Below are positions 16,201-24,478 of a DNA stretch of 32,085 bases, piece after piece. A model generated the notes under the pieces. That model made no database searches and was not told the origin of the DNA. It worked only from the letters and a program-made list of their open reading frames with translations. This DNA comes from an uncultured Prevotella sp. (GTDB lineage Bacteria > Bacteroidota > Bacteroidia > Bacteroidales > Bacteroidaceae). The stretch is from assembly GCA_905196835.1 (NCBI GenBank), contig CAJJWN010000033.1, positions 1 through 32,085 on the forward strand, given 5' to 3'. Positions within the stretch are counted from its first letter, which is position 1. Each line of letters begins with the position of its first letter. The position numbers and the translations under genes are program-made.

Positions 16201-17124
16201 ATGGAAACTACGAACAAAAAGCCCGCGAATATCGCCGACGCGTACCGCCGGTACATGAAACTGGAGCGCAACTTCACACAAAACACGCTCGACGCTTACA
16301 TGCGCGACATAGGCAAGCTGCTGCGCTTCCTCGCCGCGGAGGGCATAGAGCCGCAGGCCGCAGGGCTTGACGACCTGCGCCAGTTTGCCGCCTCGCTGCA
16401 CGAGGTTGGCGTCAGTCCGCGCACGCAATGCCGCATACTTAGCGGCGTAAGGACGTTCTACCACTTCCTGCAGACCGACGGCTACATAGCCAAAGACCCT
16501 ACCGAACTGCTGGTTTCGCCGCAAATAGGCGAGCATCTGCCCGAGGTGCTGACTACCGATGAGGTGGACCGCATGGAGCAGGCGGTGGACCTGACGAAGT
16601 GGGAGGGGCAGCGCAACAAGGCCATCGTCGAGGTGCTATTCAGCTGCGGCCTGCGCGTGAGCGAGCTTGTAACGCTGCGTCTCTCCGACCTTTACCTCGA
16701 CGAAGGCTTTGTCCGCGTCAAGGGCAAGGGGCGCAAGGAGCGGTTTGTGCCCGTATCGCAGAGCGCGGCGAAGCAGCTCCGCCTGTGGTTCGACGACCGC
16801 TGCCGCATGGACATCAAGCCCGGCGAGGAGGACTACGTGTTCCTCAACCGCCGCGGAGCTCACCTTACGCGCACCATGATACTCATAATGGTGAAGCGGC
16901 TGGGCGCGGAAGCCGGCATACAGAAGACCATCAGCCCGCACACCCTGCGCCACAGCTTCGCCACGGCACTGCTCGAAGGCGGTGCCGACCTGCGCGCAAT
17001 ACAAGCCATGCTGGGGCACGAGAGCATCGGCACGACCGAGATTTACACCCACATCGACACCCACACGCTGCGCCAGGAAATCCTTGAGCACCATCCGCGA
17101 AACATCAACCGCGACGGGCAATGA
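16201..17124 (+). CDS. xerD: Tyrosine recombinase XerD
   Basis: 307 residues from the ATG at 16201. The frame is open further upstream but crosses aroQ in antisense. The N-terminal SAM-like core-binding domain covers about 10-100 and the catalytic domain about 115-295. All catalytic residues are present: Arg152 (CGLRVSEL), Lys176 (VKGKGRKER), His247 and Arg250 (SPHTLRHS), His273 (MLGHESI) and Tyr282 (EIYTHI). It resolves chromosome dimers at dif together with XerC. The intact housekeeping form next to aroQ argues against a mobile-element integrase. Confidence 0.93.
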   Translation: METTNKKPANIADAYRRYMKLERNFTQNTLDAYMRDIGKLLRFLAAEGIEPQAAGLDDLRQFAASLHEVGVSPRTQCRILSGVRTFYHFLQTDGYIAKDPTELLVSPQIGEHLPEVLTTDEVDRMEQAVDLTKWEGQRNKAIVEVLFSCGLRVSELVTLRLSDLYLDEGFVRVKGKGRKERFVPVSQSAAKQLRLWFDDRCRMDIKPGEEDYVFLNRRGAHLTRTMILIMVKRLGAEAGIQKTISPHTLRHSFATALLEGGADLRAIQAMLGHESIGTTEIYTHIDTHTLRQEILEHHPRNINRDGQ

Positions 17125-17132
17125 AACCGTCC

Positions 17133-17183
17133 GCGATGCAAAATGCCGTCTTTCGCACTGTGAAAGGCGGCATTTTGCATCGC
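17133..17183. terminator. Hairpin after xerD (AAAAGGC repeat, copy 4)
   Basis: A stem of about 22 bp with one G-T pair, GCGATGCAAAATGCCGTCTT with its complement up to 17183, has a small loop near 17155-17161. It starts 8 bp past the xerD stop. It belongs to the same hairpin family as copy 1 and may act as the xerD terminator although no T-tract follows. Confidence 0.55.
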
Positions 17184-17252
17184 AATTGACGGCCTTTTGC
17201 AAGGCATGATGTAACCCGTTGATTTTCAATACATTACCGACAGGGCAAGAAA

Positions 17253-17283
17253 GAGCCGTCCAAACACATGGTTTGGACGGCTC
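17253..17283 (-). terminator. Terminator of the AEC permease gene
   Basis: A perfect 13-bp stem (GAGCCGTCCAAAC / GTTTGGACGGCTC) closes an ACATG loop. On the minus strand it is followed by TTTCTT. A partial extra copy of the arm, GGTTTGGACGG, lies at 17292-17302. It lies 47 bp past the permease stop. Confidence 0.65.
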
Positions 17284-17330
17284 AAACGGGTGGTTTGGAC
17301 GGTTGAAACTTGCCATTAGGACGGTTGCTT

Positions 17331-18245
17331 TCAGAACAGGATGTACGTAAGCAGCGGAATGGTGACTACCGAAAGGATGGTCGTCACGAGCGTGCCGCGC
17401 ACCATCTCGGTCTCGTCGCGCCCGTATTTCAGGCAGAACATCGTGCCGTAAGACGCCACCGGCATACCTATTATGACGGTGTTGACGCGGTTTACGGTCT
17501 CGTCCACGCCAGCAAGAGCCGACAGCGCGTATATCAGCACGGGTATGGCCATCAGCCGCAACGCCGCCATGACGTATATGCGCGGCGAGCCGAGCATGTG
17601 GCTGCGGCCTATGTTGGCCATCGACGAGCCTATCACGAGCAGTGCCCCCGGCACGGTGATGCCGCCCAGCAGGCGCAGCGGCTCGGCCACTACGCGCGGC
17701 ACTTGCTCCCACCCCATCGCCACGATGACTATCGAGAGGTATGACGCTATCATGCCCGGACAGTACAGCGTGCGCGGACTGAAGCGCAGCTTGCCGCCGC
17801 CACCGAGCACGAACACCGTGCCCACAACGAAGATGAAGAGCGTGTTGGGAACGTTCAGCAGGCAGGCGTAGAACACCGCCTGCGGCCCGAATATCGACGC
17901 TACGACGGGATAACCGATGAAGCCAACGTTGCCGAACATCAGCATGAAGCTGTACATTCCCCTCATGTAAGCCTCCCTGACGAAGTAACGCGGCAGCAGC
18001 CAAGCCACGCCGAAGAGCGCCACATACGTGAGGAAGCCCACCACGAGCAGGGGTATGATGAGACGGCGGTCGGGCACCACGTCGCCCATCACCGACGACA
18101 GGATGAGGCTGGGGCACGAAACGTTGATGATGAAGTTTGACAACCGGCGGTCGAAGTCGCCCCCGGTAAGCCCGCACTTGTTTGAAATGAACCCTGCCAC
18201 TACGAGCAACAGCAGGATTACCATTTGCGTAACGATGTTGTCCAT
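17331..18245 (-). CDS. AEC-family (auxin efflux carrier-like) permease
   Basis: 304 residues, about ten hydrophobic segments in two halves, matching the Mem_trans/AEC family (bacterial members export or take up malate, malonate or other carboxylates and amino acids). Family-like stretches: NFIINVSCPSLILSSV in TM2, FGNVGFIGYPVV in the crossing region, and SSMANIGRSHMLG and GMPVASYGTMF in the second half. The start at 18245 (MDNIVTQMVIL) gives a normal first helix. It is separated from argF' upstream by a very long inverted repeat. The substrate cannot be read from sequence. Confidence 0.85.
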   Translation of the reverse strand: MDNIVTQMVILLLLVVAGFISNKCGLTGGDFDRRLSNFIINVSCPSLILSSVMGDVVPDRRLIIPLLVVGFLTYVALFGVAWLLPRYFVREAYMRGMYSFMLMFGNVGFIGYPVVASIFGPQAVFYACLLNVPNTLFIFVVGTVFVLGGGGKLRFSPRTLYCPGMIASYLSIVIVAMGWEQVPRVVAEPLRLLGGITVPGALLVIGSSMANIGRSHMLGSPRIYVMAALRLMAIPVLIYALSALAGVDETVNRVNTVIIGMPVASYGTMFCLKYGRDETEMVRGTLVTTILSVVTIPLLTYILF

Positions 18246-18259
18246 GCAAGTTTTTTAAT

Positions 18260-18464
18260 TAATTGAGAATGGAAAATGGAGAATTGAGAATTATGATTTG
18301 CCTTACTTGAGAATGGGAAATGGAGAATTGAAAATTATGATTACCTGTGTAGTTTGCCACTACTTACGACAAGAAAAAGGTAATCACAATTTTCAATTCT
18401 CCATTTCCCATTCTCAAGTAAGGCAAATCATAATTCTCAATTCTCCATTTTCCATTCTCAATTA
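18260..18464. repeat. 87-bp near-perfect inverted repeat around a 31-nt spacer
   Basis: Arms 18260-18346 and 18378-18464 match at 86 of 87 positions. Each arm holds two tandem units of roughly 45 nt (TTGAGAATGGAAAATGGAGA.. then TTGAGAATGGGAAATGGAGA..) joined by TGCCTTAC. The spacer (18347-18377) contains GTAG..CTAC. It fills the gap between the argF' stop, 9 bp away, and the AEC permease start, 14 bp away. As RNA it would form an extremely long hairpin. Confidence 0.93.
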
Positions 18465-18473
18465 TGAAAAGAA

Positions 18474-19436
18474 TTAAAGGCTCTCCAGCATACGCTTGAT
18501 TACCACTTCGGCCGAAATCTCGCGGTTGGCGGCCTCGGGAATGACAAGCGACGAGGGGCTTTCGATTACGTCGTCGGTAACAATCAGGCCGCGGCGCACG
18601 GGCAGGCAGTGCATGAACTTGCCGCCGTCGGTAACGTCCATGTGCGCCTTGTCGATGGTCCACGACATGTCTTTCGACAGGATTTTGCCGTAGTCCGCCG
18701 GGTTGGTGACGCCCGGACAGCTCCAGTTCTTAGCGTAAACGAAGTCAGCTCCTTCCAAAGCCTTCATCTGGTCGTACTCAATGCGTGCCCCGGCGGTGAA
18801 CTTCTGGTCAAGCTCGTAGCCCTCGGGGTGAGTGATTACGAGGTCAACGTCGGCGGCGTTCATCCACTGCGCGAACGAGTTTGGCACGGCCTGGGGCAGC
18901 GCGCGGCAGTGGGGAGCCCACGTGAGCACCACCTTCGGGCGCGCCTTCGTCTTGTGTTCTTCTATTGTTATGAGGTCGGCGAAGGCCTGGAGCGGGTGCA
19001 CCGTGGCCGTCTCCATGGCGAACACGGGTCGTCCGCTGTACTTGATGAACTGGTGGAGCACCGTCTCCGCGTAGTCATATTCGCGGTCGGTCAGCCCGGC
19101 GAACGAGCGCACTCCAATCATGTCGCAGTAGCATCCCATCACCGGTATGGCCTCGAGCAGGTGCTCGCTCTTGTCTCCGTCCATTATTACTCCGCGCTCC
19201 GTCTCAAGCTTCCATGCGCCGGCGTTCACGTCGAGCACGATTACGTTCATGCCAAGGTTTTGCGCGGCCTTCTGCGTACTGAGGCGTGTGCGCAGGCTGT
19301 TGTTGAAGAATATCATCAGCAGCGTCTTGTTCCTGCCCAGCTCCTGATACTTGTATCTGTCCTGCTTTATCTCCTTCGCCTCGGCCAAAGCCTGCTTCAG
19401 GCCGCCAAGGTCTTCAACGTTGATGAATGTTCTCAT
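18474..19436 (-). CDS. argF': N-succinylornithine carbamoyltransferase (ArgF')
   Basis: 320 residues. It makes N-acylcitrulline from N-acylornithine and carbamoyl phosphate in the Bacteroidota variant of arginine synthesis. The carbamoyl-phosphate loop is FFNNSLRTRLSTQ (about 44-56), the HPxQ motif is VHPLQAF, and the C-terminal MHCLPVRR is the family HCLP site. It lacks the ordinary OTCase layout and has the Bacteroides-type GVIMDGDKSEHLLEA loop. Residue 90, which decides acetyl versus succinyl substrate in characterised enzymes, is Ser here (Pro in B. fragilis). It lies downstream of proB-proA in the same direction, 113 bp from proA. Confidence 0.9.
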   Translation of the reverse strand: MRTFINVEDLGGLKQALAEAKEIKQDRYKYQELGRNKTLLMIFFNNSLRTRLSTQKAAQNLGMNVIVLDVNAGAWKLETERGVIMDGDKSEHLLEAIPVMGCYCDMIGVRSFAGLTDREYDYAETVLHQFIKYSGRPVFAMETATVHPLQAFADLITIEEHKTKARPKVVLTWAPHCRALPQAVPNSFAQWMNAADVDLVITHPEGYELDQKFTAGARIEYDQMKALEGADFVYAKNWSCPGVTNPADYGKILSKDMSWTIDKAHMDVTDGGKFMHCLPVRRGLIVTDDVIESPSSLVIPEAANREISAEVVIKRMLESL

Positions 19437-19457
19437 TTGGTTTTATGTGCATAATCA

Positions 19458-19542
19458 GCTCCTCCCGGCCTCCCCAAAAGGAGGAGCCATGTTACTATTG
19501 CGCGCCAAGCCCCTCCCCGTCGGGGAGGATGGGAAGGGGCTT
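19458..19542. repeat. CCTCCCCGGGGAGG-type hairpin pair
   Basis: Two hairpins of the kind that forms the arms of copy 3: CTCCTCCC..GGAGGAG (19461-19487) and AAGCCCCT..AGGGGCTT (19507-19542), the latter with an inner CTCCCCGTCGGGGAG. They lie between proA and argF' and could modulate read-through. No T-tract is present on the transcribed strand. Confidence 0.55.
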
Positions 19543-19549
19543 CCGTGTT

Positions 19550-20806
19550 TCATTCCCTTACTTGTCCTTCTCCTTCAATGAGCCACTTGTACGTAGTCAG
19601 CTCTTCAAGGCCCATCGGACCGCGCGGCCCCAGCTTCTGCGTACTTATTCCTATTTCAGCTCCGAGGCCGAACTGCGCGCCGTCCGTGAAGCTCGTCGGC
19701 GCGTTCCAGTACACGCAGGCGGCATCAACCGCAGCCTGAAACCGGTGCGCCCGGCTCTCGTCTTGCGTTATTATGCACTCGCTATGACCCGAACCGTAGC
19801 GCGAGATGTGCTCCAACGCCGCGTCGAGAGACGGCACGGTCTTCACCGCAAGGGCGTAATCCATGAACTCGGTGCCGTAGCTTTCTGCCGTAGCATGGCG
19901 CAGCAGGGGCTGCGGATAACGCCCGTCCAAAGCCACATAGGCATCTTCGTCGGCGTAAATGACTACATTGCTCTCAGCCAACGGCGCGCAAATGGCGGGC
20001 AGGTCGGCCAGTCTCGTGCGGTGGATGACGAGGCAGTCAAGGGCGTTGCACACGCTTACACGCCGCGTCTTGGCGTTGTTCACGATGCGGCTGCCCATCG
20101 CCGTGTCGCCGAACTCGTCGAAATAGGTGTTAACCACGCCTGCTCCGGTCTCTATTACGGGCACTTTGGCCGTGTCGCGGACGAAGTTGATAAGGCTCTT
20201 TCCGCCTCTCGGGATGCACAAATCAACGTAGCCCACGGCCGAAAGCAGCTCTGCCGTGGCGTCATGCGTGGCAGGCAGCAGCTCTACAACCGACTTGCCG
20301 CACACCGCATGGCGTTCAAGCACGCCGTGGATGAGCGCGACTATGGCGCGGTTGGAGCAATCGGCGTCGCGTCCGCCTTTAAGGATGCAGGCGTTGCCCG
20401 ACTTGAAGCAGAGCGAGAAAACGTCGAAACTGACGTTTGGCCGGGCCTCATAGATGACACCTATTACGCCGAACGGCACGCTGACACGCCGCAGGCGCAG
20501 GCCGTTCTGAAGTGTCCTGGCCTTCGTGACGATGCCGAGCGGCGACGGCAGAGAGGCCACATGACGCATGTCGCGGGCTATGTCGGCGAGGCGTTTCTCG
20601 GTGAGTTGCAGGCGGTCATACAGCGGATTGGCGCGCTCCATGCGCTCCAGGTCGGCGGCATTGGCGGCCAACAGGGTGCCCTTTTCGGCCATTATGGCGT
20701 CGGCCAAGTCGCGGAGCACGCTGCTTCTCACCTCGTCTGGCACGAGCGCAAGCCCGCGCCCGGCGGCCTTCACGCGGCTGAATATGTCTTCGTATTGCAT
20801 TGTCAT
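19550..20806 (-). CDS. proA: Gamma-glutamyl phosphate reductase
   Basis: 418 residues, full length for the family. It reduces gamma-glutamyl phosphate to glutamate semialdehyde with NADPH in proline synthesis. Signs: [19 protein letters not shown] (about 111-129), [24 protein letters not shown], the [10 protein letters not shown] substrate loop, and SVCNALD with the catalytic Cys253. ATG occurs at 20806 and again two codons later. It begins 27 bp after the proB stop, so the two are an operon whose products act in sequence. Confidence 0.95.
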   Translation of the reverse strand: MTMQYEDIFSRVKAAGRGLALVPDEVRSSVLRDLADAIMAEKGTLLAANAADLERMERANPLYDRLQLTEKRLADIARDMRHVASLPSPLGIVTKARTLQNGLRLRRVSVPFGVIGVIYEARPNVSFDVFSLCFKSGNACILKGGRDADCSNRAIVALIHGVLERHAVCGKSVVELLPATHDATAELLSAVGYVDLCIPRGGKSLINFVRDTAKVPVIETGAGVVNTYFDEFGDTAMGSRIVNNAKTRRVSVCNALDCLVIHRTRLADLPAICAPLAESNVVIYADEDAYVALDGRYPQPLLRHATAESYGTEFMDYALAVKTVPSLDAALEHISRYGSGHSECIITQDESRAHRFQAAVDAACVYWNAPTSFTDGAQFGLGAEIGISTQKLGPRGPMGLEELTTYKWLIEGEGQVRE

Positions 20807-20833
20807 GGTTATGTTTATGCGTTTCTTCTACCT

Positions 20834-21628
20834 TTATTCCTTGTCTCCGGCACTGCGCCTTGCAGGCAGAAACTCCGTGTGAGGCGTGCTGTCGGGACGC
20901 AGCATGATGTCTTTCAGAATGTCCTCGCGCCGCCCGTTGGCTATGACTACACGTATCCCGCTCCCGGCCACACGGCTGGCTATGCCGCACTTGGCCGCCA
21001 TTCCTCCGCGCCCGAAGGTGCTCTTGCCGTCGCTTACGTAGCCGCTTACATCGTCGCCCGGCGCCACCTTGGCTATAAGCCGCGCCGAGGGGTCGCCGGG
21101 ACGGCCGTCGTAAATGCCATCGACGTTGCTTAGCAGTATGAGCGTGTCGGCCTCAACCATCTGCGCCATGAGCCCCGACAGCTCGTCGTTGTCGGTAAAC
21201 ATCAGCTCGGTTACGCTCACCGTGTCGTTCTCGTTGACTACGGGCATCACGCCGCCGTCGAGCATCACCGACATGCAGGCGCGCAGGTTGGAGTATTCCA
21301 CGGGCGTGGTAAAGTTCTCTTTCACCACGAGCACCTGGCCTACGGTTATGCCGTATTCGCGGAAAAGGGTGTAATACGTGTTGACGAGCTTCACCTGTCC
21401 CACGGCGGAATACAGCTGCCGTTGCTCCACGCTGTCAAGATGCGGCTCCGAGCCGAGCTCTCCACGGCCTGACGCCACGGCTCCGCTCGACACGAGGATG
21501 ACCTCGTGGCCTTGGCCGCGAAGCCACGCCAGCTGGTCTACAAGCGCCGAGACGTGGGTTATGTCGAGCTTTCCGTCGTCGCGCGTGAGCACGTTGCTGC
21601 CCACTTTTACAACTATCCTGTTAGACAT
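20834..21628 (-). CDS. proB: Glutamate 5-kinase, short form without PUA domain
   Basis: 264 residues: the amino-acid kinase domain only (IVVKVGSNVLTR at the front, LVSSGAVASGRGE, VVNENDTVS, ILLSNVDGIY, STFGRGGMAAK). The C-terminal PUA domain of the E. coli enzyme (367 residues) is absent. It phosphorylates glutamate, the first and feedback-regulated step of proline synthesis. It is the first gene of proB-proA-(argF'). No clear TAnnTTTG promoter is found upstream, where purine-rich repeats lie. Confidence 0.93.
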   Translation of the reverse strand: MSNRIVVKVGSNVLTRDDGKLDITHVSALVDQLAWLRGQGHEVILVSSGAVASGRGELGSEPHLDSVEQRQLYSAVGQVKLVNTYYTLFREYGITVGQVLVVKENFTTPVEYSNLRACMSVMLDGGVMPVVNENDTVSVTELMFTDNDELSGLMAQMVEADTLILLSNVDGIYDGRPGDPSARLIAKVAPGDDVSGYVSDGKSTFGRGGMAAKCGIASRVAGSGIRVVIANGRREDILKDIMLRPDSTPHTEFLPARRSAGDKE

Positions 21629-21637
21629 GTCTTGGTT

Positions 21638-22027
21638 TTTTGAAGTTAAAGAAGCACTTTTTTGAAGTTAAAGAAGTTAGAGAAGTTAAAGGAGTTAAAG
21701 ACAAATGCCTTGTTGGCGAAACGTAGAATGAAACCTATAACTCTCTCTCCTGAATGCCGTTTTGTATCTCATTGAAAGCCAACATGTTACCAAGCGGCTT
21801 GCAAAAGGTGGCCTTTCGACCTGCGAAAGGCGGTCTTTCGGCTTGCAAAAGGCCGCCTTTTAGAGCGTTAAAGACGGCCTTTTGCAAAGCTGCCGGTGGT
21901 TGCTTGTTTTATAAAGGAGGACCGGGAGAGCTGGGAGGGATGGGAAAACCGGGAATGGGTAACGGATTTTTCACCGTTCACTCCTCAATTGTCCTTTTTT
22001 AATTTTTAATTGTTAATTGTTAATTTA
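21638..22027. repeat. Repeat-filled gap between proB and the acyl-CoA ligase gene
   Basis: About 400 bp with no gene. 21638-21702 is a GAAGTTAAAGAAGTTAGAG simple repeat next to the proB start. 21790-21895 is copy 5 of the AAAAGGCCG hairpin array (TTGCAAAAGGTGGCC, GCGAAAGGCGGTC, AAAAGGCCGCCTTTTAGAGC). 21916-21944 is a GGGAGAGCTGGGAGGGA purine run. 21997-22027 is a TTTTTAATTGTTAATTG repeat just past the ligase stop, of the same sequence family as the repeat at 15.5 kb. Confidence 0.75.
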
Positions 22028-22035
22028 TCAATCGT

Positions 22036-23700
22036 TCATCCCCTTTTCTGCTTGTCCTTGTCGCGTATTTCCACGCGGCGTATTTTGCCGCTGATGGTCT
22101 TCGGCAGTTCGTCAACAAACTCTATGATGCGCGGGTATTTGTAAGGCGCGGTCTCGTGCTTCACATGGTTCTGCAATTCCTTTACCAAAGCGTCGCCCGC
22201 CTTGTCCTTCCAGTCCTTGCCAAGCACCACCGTGGCCTTTACCACCATGCCGCGAATGTCGTCGGGAACGCCCGTTATGGCACACTCGACGACGGCCGGA
22301 TGGGTCATCAGCGCGCTCTCAACCTCGAACGGTCCGATGCGGTAACCGCTGCTCTTGATTACGTCATCTATCCTGCCTTCAAACCAATAGTAGCCGTCCT
22401 CGTCGCGCCAGGCCATGTCGCCAGTGTGGTAAACGCCGTCATGCCATACCTGGCGGTTCTTCTCCTCGTCGCGGTAGTACCCCTTGAACAGGCCTATGGG
22501 CTTGCCCTTCTCGGTATGTATTACTATTTCACCCTTCTCTCCGTCCTCGCAGGGAGAGCCGTCGGGGCGCACCAGGTCGATGTCATATTGCGGATTGGGC
22601 ATACCCATGCTGCCCGGCTTCGGCGTCATCCAGGGCATCGTTCCGAGCGTCATCGTAGTCTCGGTCTGGCCGAAACCTTCCATCAGACGTATGCCGGTGA
22701 GCTTCAGGAACTTGTCATACACTGCCGGATTGAGCGCCTCTCCCGCCGTACAGCAGTAGCGCAGTGAGGACAGGTCGTACTTGGAGAAGTCCTCATGTAT
22801 CATGAAACGGTACACCGTGGGCGGCGCACAGAACGACGTTATGCGGTATTCCTCGATTTTCTTCATTATCTTTTCGGCGGTAAACTTCTGGTGCTCGAAC
22901 ACGAAAACCACCGCCCCCGCGAACCATTGTCCGTACAGTTTGCCCCACGCGGCCTTGCCCCAGCCGGTGTCGGCCACGGTCAGGTGGATGCTGTCTTCCG
23001 ACAAGTTGTGCCAGAAAACACCCGTAGTAAGGTGGCCGAGGGCGTAGAGGAAGTCGTGGGCTACCATCTTCGGCTCGCCGCTGGTGCCGCTGGTGAAGTA
23101 CATCAGCATGGTGTCGTCGTTGTCGTTGACGTGCTCCGGGCGCGTGAATGGCGGCACGTCAGTCCACTCCTTGTGCCAGTCGTGGAAGCCGGGGCGCGTC
23201 TCCGGCCCTATGCTCACAAGCGTCTTGAGTGTCGGGCTGTCCTTTACCGAACCTGCAACCTGCGTCATCACGTAGTCTTCTCCCACGCAGATGATGGCCT
23301 TGACGTCGGCACGGTTGTTGCGATATACTATGTCGTGCGTGGTGAGCATGTGCGTCGCGGGCACCGCTACGGCGCCGAGCTTGTGCAGGGCGAGCATCGA
23401 GAGCCAGAACTCATACCGCCGTTTAAGTATTAGCATCACCACGTCGCCGCGGCCGATGCCAAGCGTCTGGAAGTAAGACGCGGCGCGGTCGCTCTGCTCC
23501 TTGAGGTCTTTGAATGTGAAACGTACGCAGTTGTCCTCGTCATCAGTCCACAAGAGGGCGAGCTTATCAGGCTTCTCCTCCGCCCAAACGTCCATCACGT
23601 CGTAGGCGAAGTTGAAGTTGTCGGGTATTATAAAATGCAGATTTTCCTTGTAGTCCTCAACCGACGAGAACTTGGTCTGTGTCAAAAATCTTTCTATCAT
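22036..23700 (-). CDS. AMP-dependent acyl-CoA synthetase (ANL superfamily)
   Basis: 554 residues. It activates a carboxylic acid with ATP and joins it to CoA. The P-loop-like A3 motif is YFTSGTSGEPKMV (about 191-203). Further core motifs are EGFGQTETT, YHTGDMAWRDEDGYYWFEGR, and the hinge with DDVIKSSGYRIGPFEVE. The C-terminal catalytic lysine is Lys539 in PKTISGKIRR. The overall pattern is closest to medium-chain acyl/acetyl-CoA ligases (ACSM-like). It follows the cupin/XRE regulator in the same direction after 124 bp of inverted repeat, a pairing I recall from other Bacteroidales. The acyl substrate is not known. Confidence 0.88.
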   Translation of the reverse strand: MIERFLTQTKFSSVEDYKENLHFIIPDNFNFAYDVMDVWAEEKPDKLALLWTDDEDNCVRFTFKDLKEQSDRAASYFQTLGIGRGDVVMLILKRRYEFWLSMLALHKLGAVAVPATHMLTTHDIVYRNNRADVKAIICVGEDYVMTQVAGSVKDSPTLKTLVSIGPETRPGFHDWHKEWTDVPPFTRPEHVNDNDDTMLMYFTSGTSGEPKMVAHDFLYALGHLTTGVFWHNLSEDSIHLTVADTGWGKAAWGKLYGQWFAGAVVFVFEHQKFTAEKIMKKIEEYRITSFCAPPTVYRFMIHEDFSKYDLSSLRYCCTAGEALNPAVYDKFLKLTGIRLMEGFGQTETTMTLGTMPWMTPKPGSMGMPNPQYDIDLVRPDGSPCEDGEKGEIVIHTEKGKPIGLFKGYYRDEEKNRQVWHDGVYHTGDMAWRDEDGYYWFEGRIDDVIKSSGYRIGPFEVESALMTHPAVVECAITGVPDDIRGMVVKATVVLGKDWKDKAGDALVKELQNHVKHETAPYKYPRIIEFVDELPKTISGKIRRVEIRDKDKQKRG

Positions 23701-23724
23701 GTCGCTAATGCCTATTTATTAAAT

Positions 23725-23824
23725 AAGGAGTAAAGGAGTAAGGAGGTAAAGGAGTAAGTAAAAATGCCATGCAAATAAAGTAATCTACTTACTCCTTTAC
23801 TACTTCCCTCCTTACTACTTTAAC
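23725..23824. repeat. AAGGAGTAAAGGAGTAAGG-type inverted simple repeat
   Basis: The left arm at about 23725-23760 is made of AAGGAGT and AAGGAGG units. The right arm at about 23786-23823 is the complementary CTCCTTTACTACTTCC series, with about 25 bp between. The right arm touches the stop codon of the cupin regulator (23825). It resembles ribosome-binding sequence repeated many times, but on the plus strand, antisense to the neighbouring genes. Confidence 0.75.
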
Positions 23825-24379
23825 TTAGAATATCACCGCCAGAAACTTCACCGGCTTGCCTCCGAGGGCGCGCATACAGTGGGGTTGCGAGGCGTCGAAG
23901 TATATGCTGTCGCCCTCATTCAGCACGAGCACCTTCTTGCCTATGGTTATTTCGAGGCTGCCTTCGGTCACCATGTCGAACTCCTGGCCTTGGTGCGAGT
24001 TCTTTTCAAGCGGCGCATCGTCGGGCTTAGGCTCTACGAGCACCATGAAAGGCTCTGCCGTGCGGCCGCGGAAGCCGCTTGCCAGGCTCTGATACTTGTA
24101 CGCCTTGCGGCGCTCCACGCTCTTGCCCTGCCCCTTGCGGGTGAGGAAATACATGCTCATGTGTGGCTCTTCGCCGAAGAGGAGCACGTCGAGGGCTATG
24201 CCGTATTTCTTCGATATTTTCTGCATCAGGCTTATTGAAAGCTCCGCTTCGCCTTCCTCGGCCTTGAGGTATGCCTCGAGCGGCACGCCGCAGAGGTCGG
24301 CAACGTCTTGCGCCGGGATGTCGAGCACGTCGCGAAGACCTTTCAGGCGTTCGCCTATTTGTTTTATCGCATCTTCCAT
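23825..24379 (-). CDS. XRE-family regulator with C-terminal cupin domain
   Basis: 184 residues. The N-terminal helix-turn-helix at about 8-65 (LRDVLDIPAQDVADLCGVP; SLMQKISKKYGIALDVLLFG) is joined to a cupin_2 domain at about 110-184 (NSHQGQEFDMVTEGSLEI; LNEGDSIYFDASQPHCMRA) with metal- or ligand-binding histidines. Such proteins sense a small molecule through the cupin and repress a nearby metabolic gene, here probably the acyl-CoA ligase downstream. Its own promoter candidate is 29 bp upstream of the start. Confidence 0.88.
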   Translation of the reverse strand: MEDAIKQIGERLKGLRDVLDIPAQDVADLCGVPLEAYLKAEEGEAELSISLMQKISKKYGIALDVLLFGEEPHMSMYFLTRKGQGKSVERRKAYKYQSLASGFRGRTAEPFMVLVEPKPDDAPLEKNSHQGQEFDMVTEGSLEITIGKKVLVLNEGDSIYFDASQPHCMRALGGKPVKFLAVIF

Positions 24380-24407
24380 TTAGTAACCGTTTTTATTGTT
24401 ATTGCGA

Positions 24408-24415
24408 CAAAAGTA
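24408..24415 (-). promoter_or_regulatory. Candidate promoter of the cupin regulator-ligase unit
   Basis: The minus strand reads TACTTTTG, an exact TAnnTTTG. A TTTG lies 15 bp upstream, closer than the usual 19-21. Confidence 0.5.
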
Positions 24416-24478
24416 CAAATAAAAAGTCAGCAAACGAAATTTTTATAAGAAAAAGATATGAATAGTCATGAACACGAA

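Noticed and set aside
16201..17124. Integrase marking an integrative element
   Set aside because: It matches housekeeping XerD in length and residues, sits beside aroQ, and no tRNA, att repeat or mobile genes are nearby.
16636..18249. 537-codon minus frame across xerD, the hairpins and the AEC gene
   Set aside because: It runs through two genuine genes in other frames and through repeat DNA; its composition is Arg/His/Ala-rich, as expected of a shadow frame.
18260..18464. Phase-variable invertible promoter
   Set aside because: The spacer is only 31 nt and contains no TAnnTTTG/TTTG pair, and no invertase is adjacent; XerD nearby is the housekeeping type.
19427..21133. 568-codon plus-strand frame opposite proA and proB
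   Set aside because: proA and proB are unmistakable on the other strand; the plus frame has no family signature.
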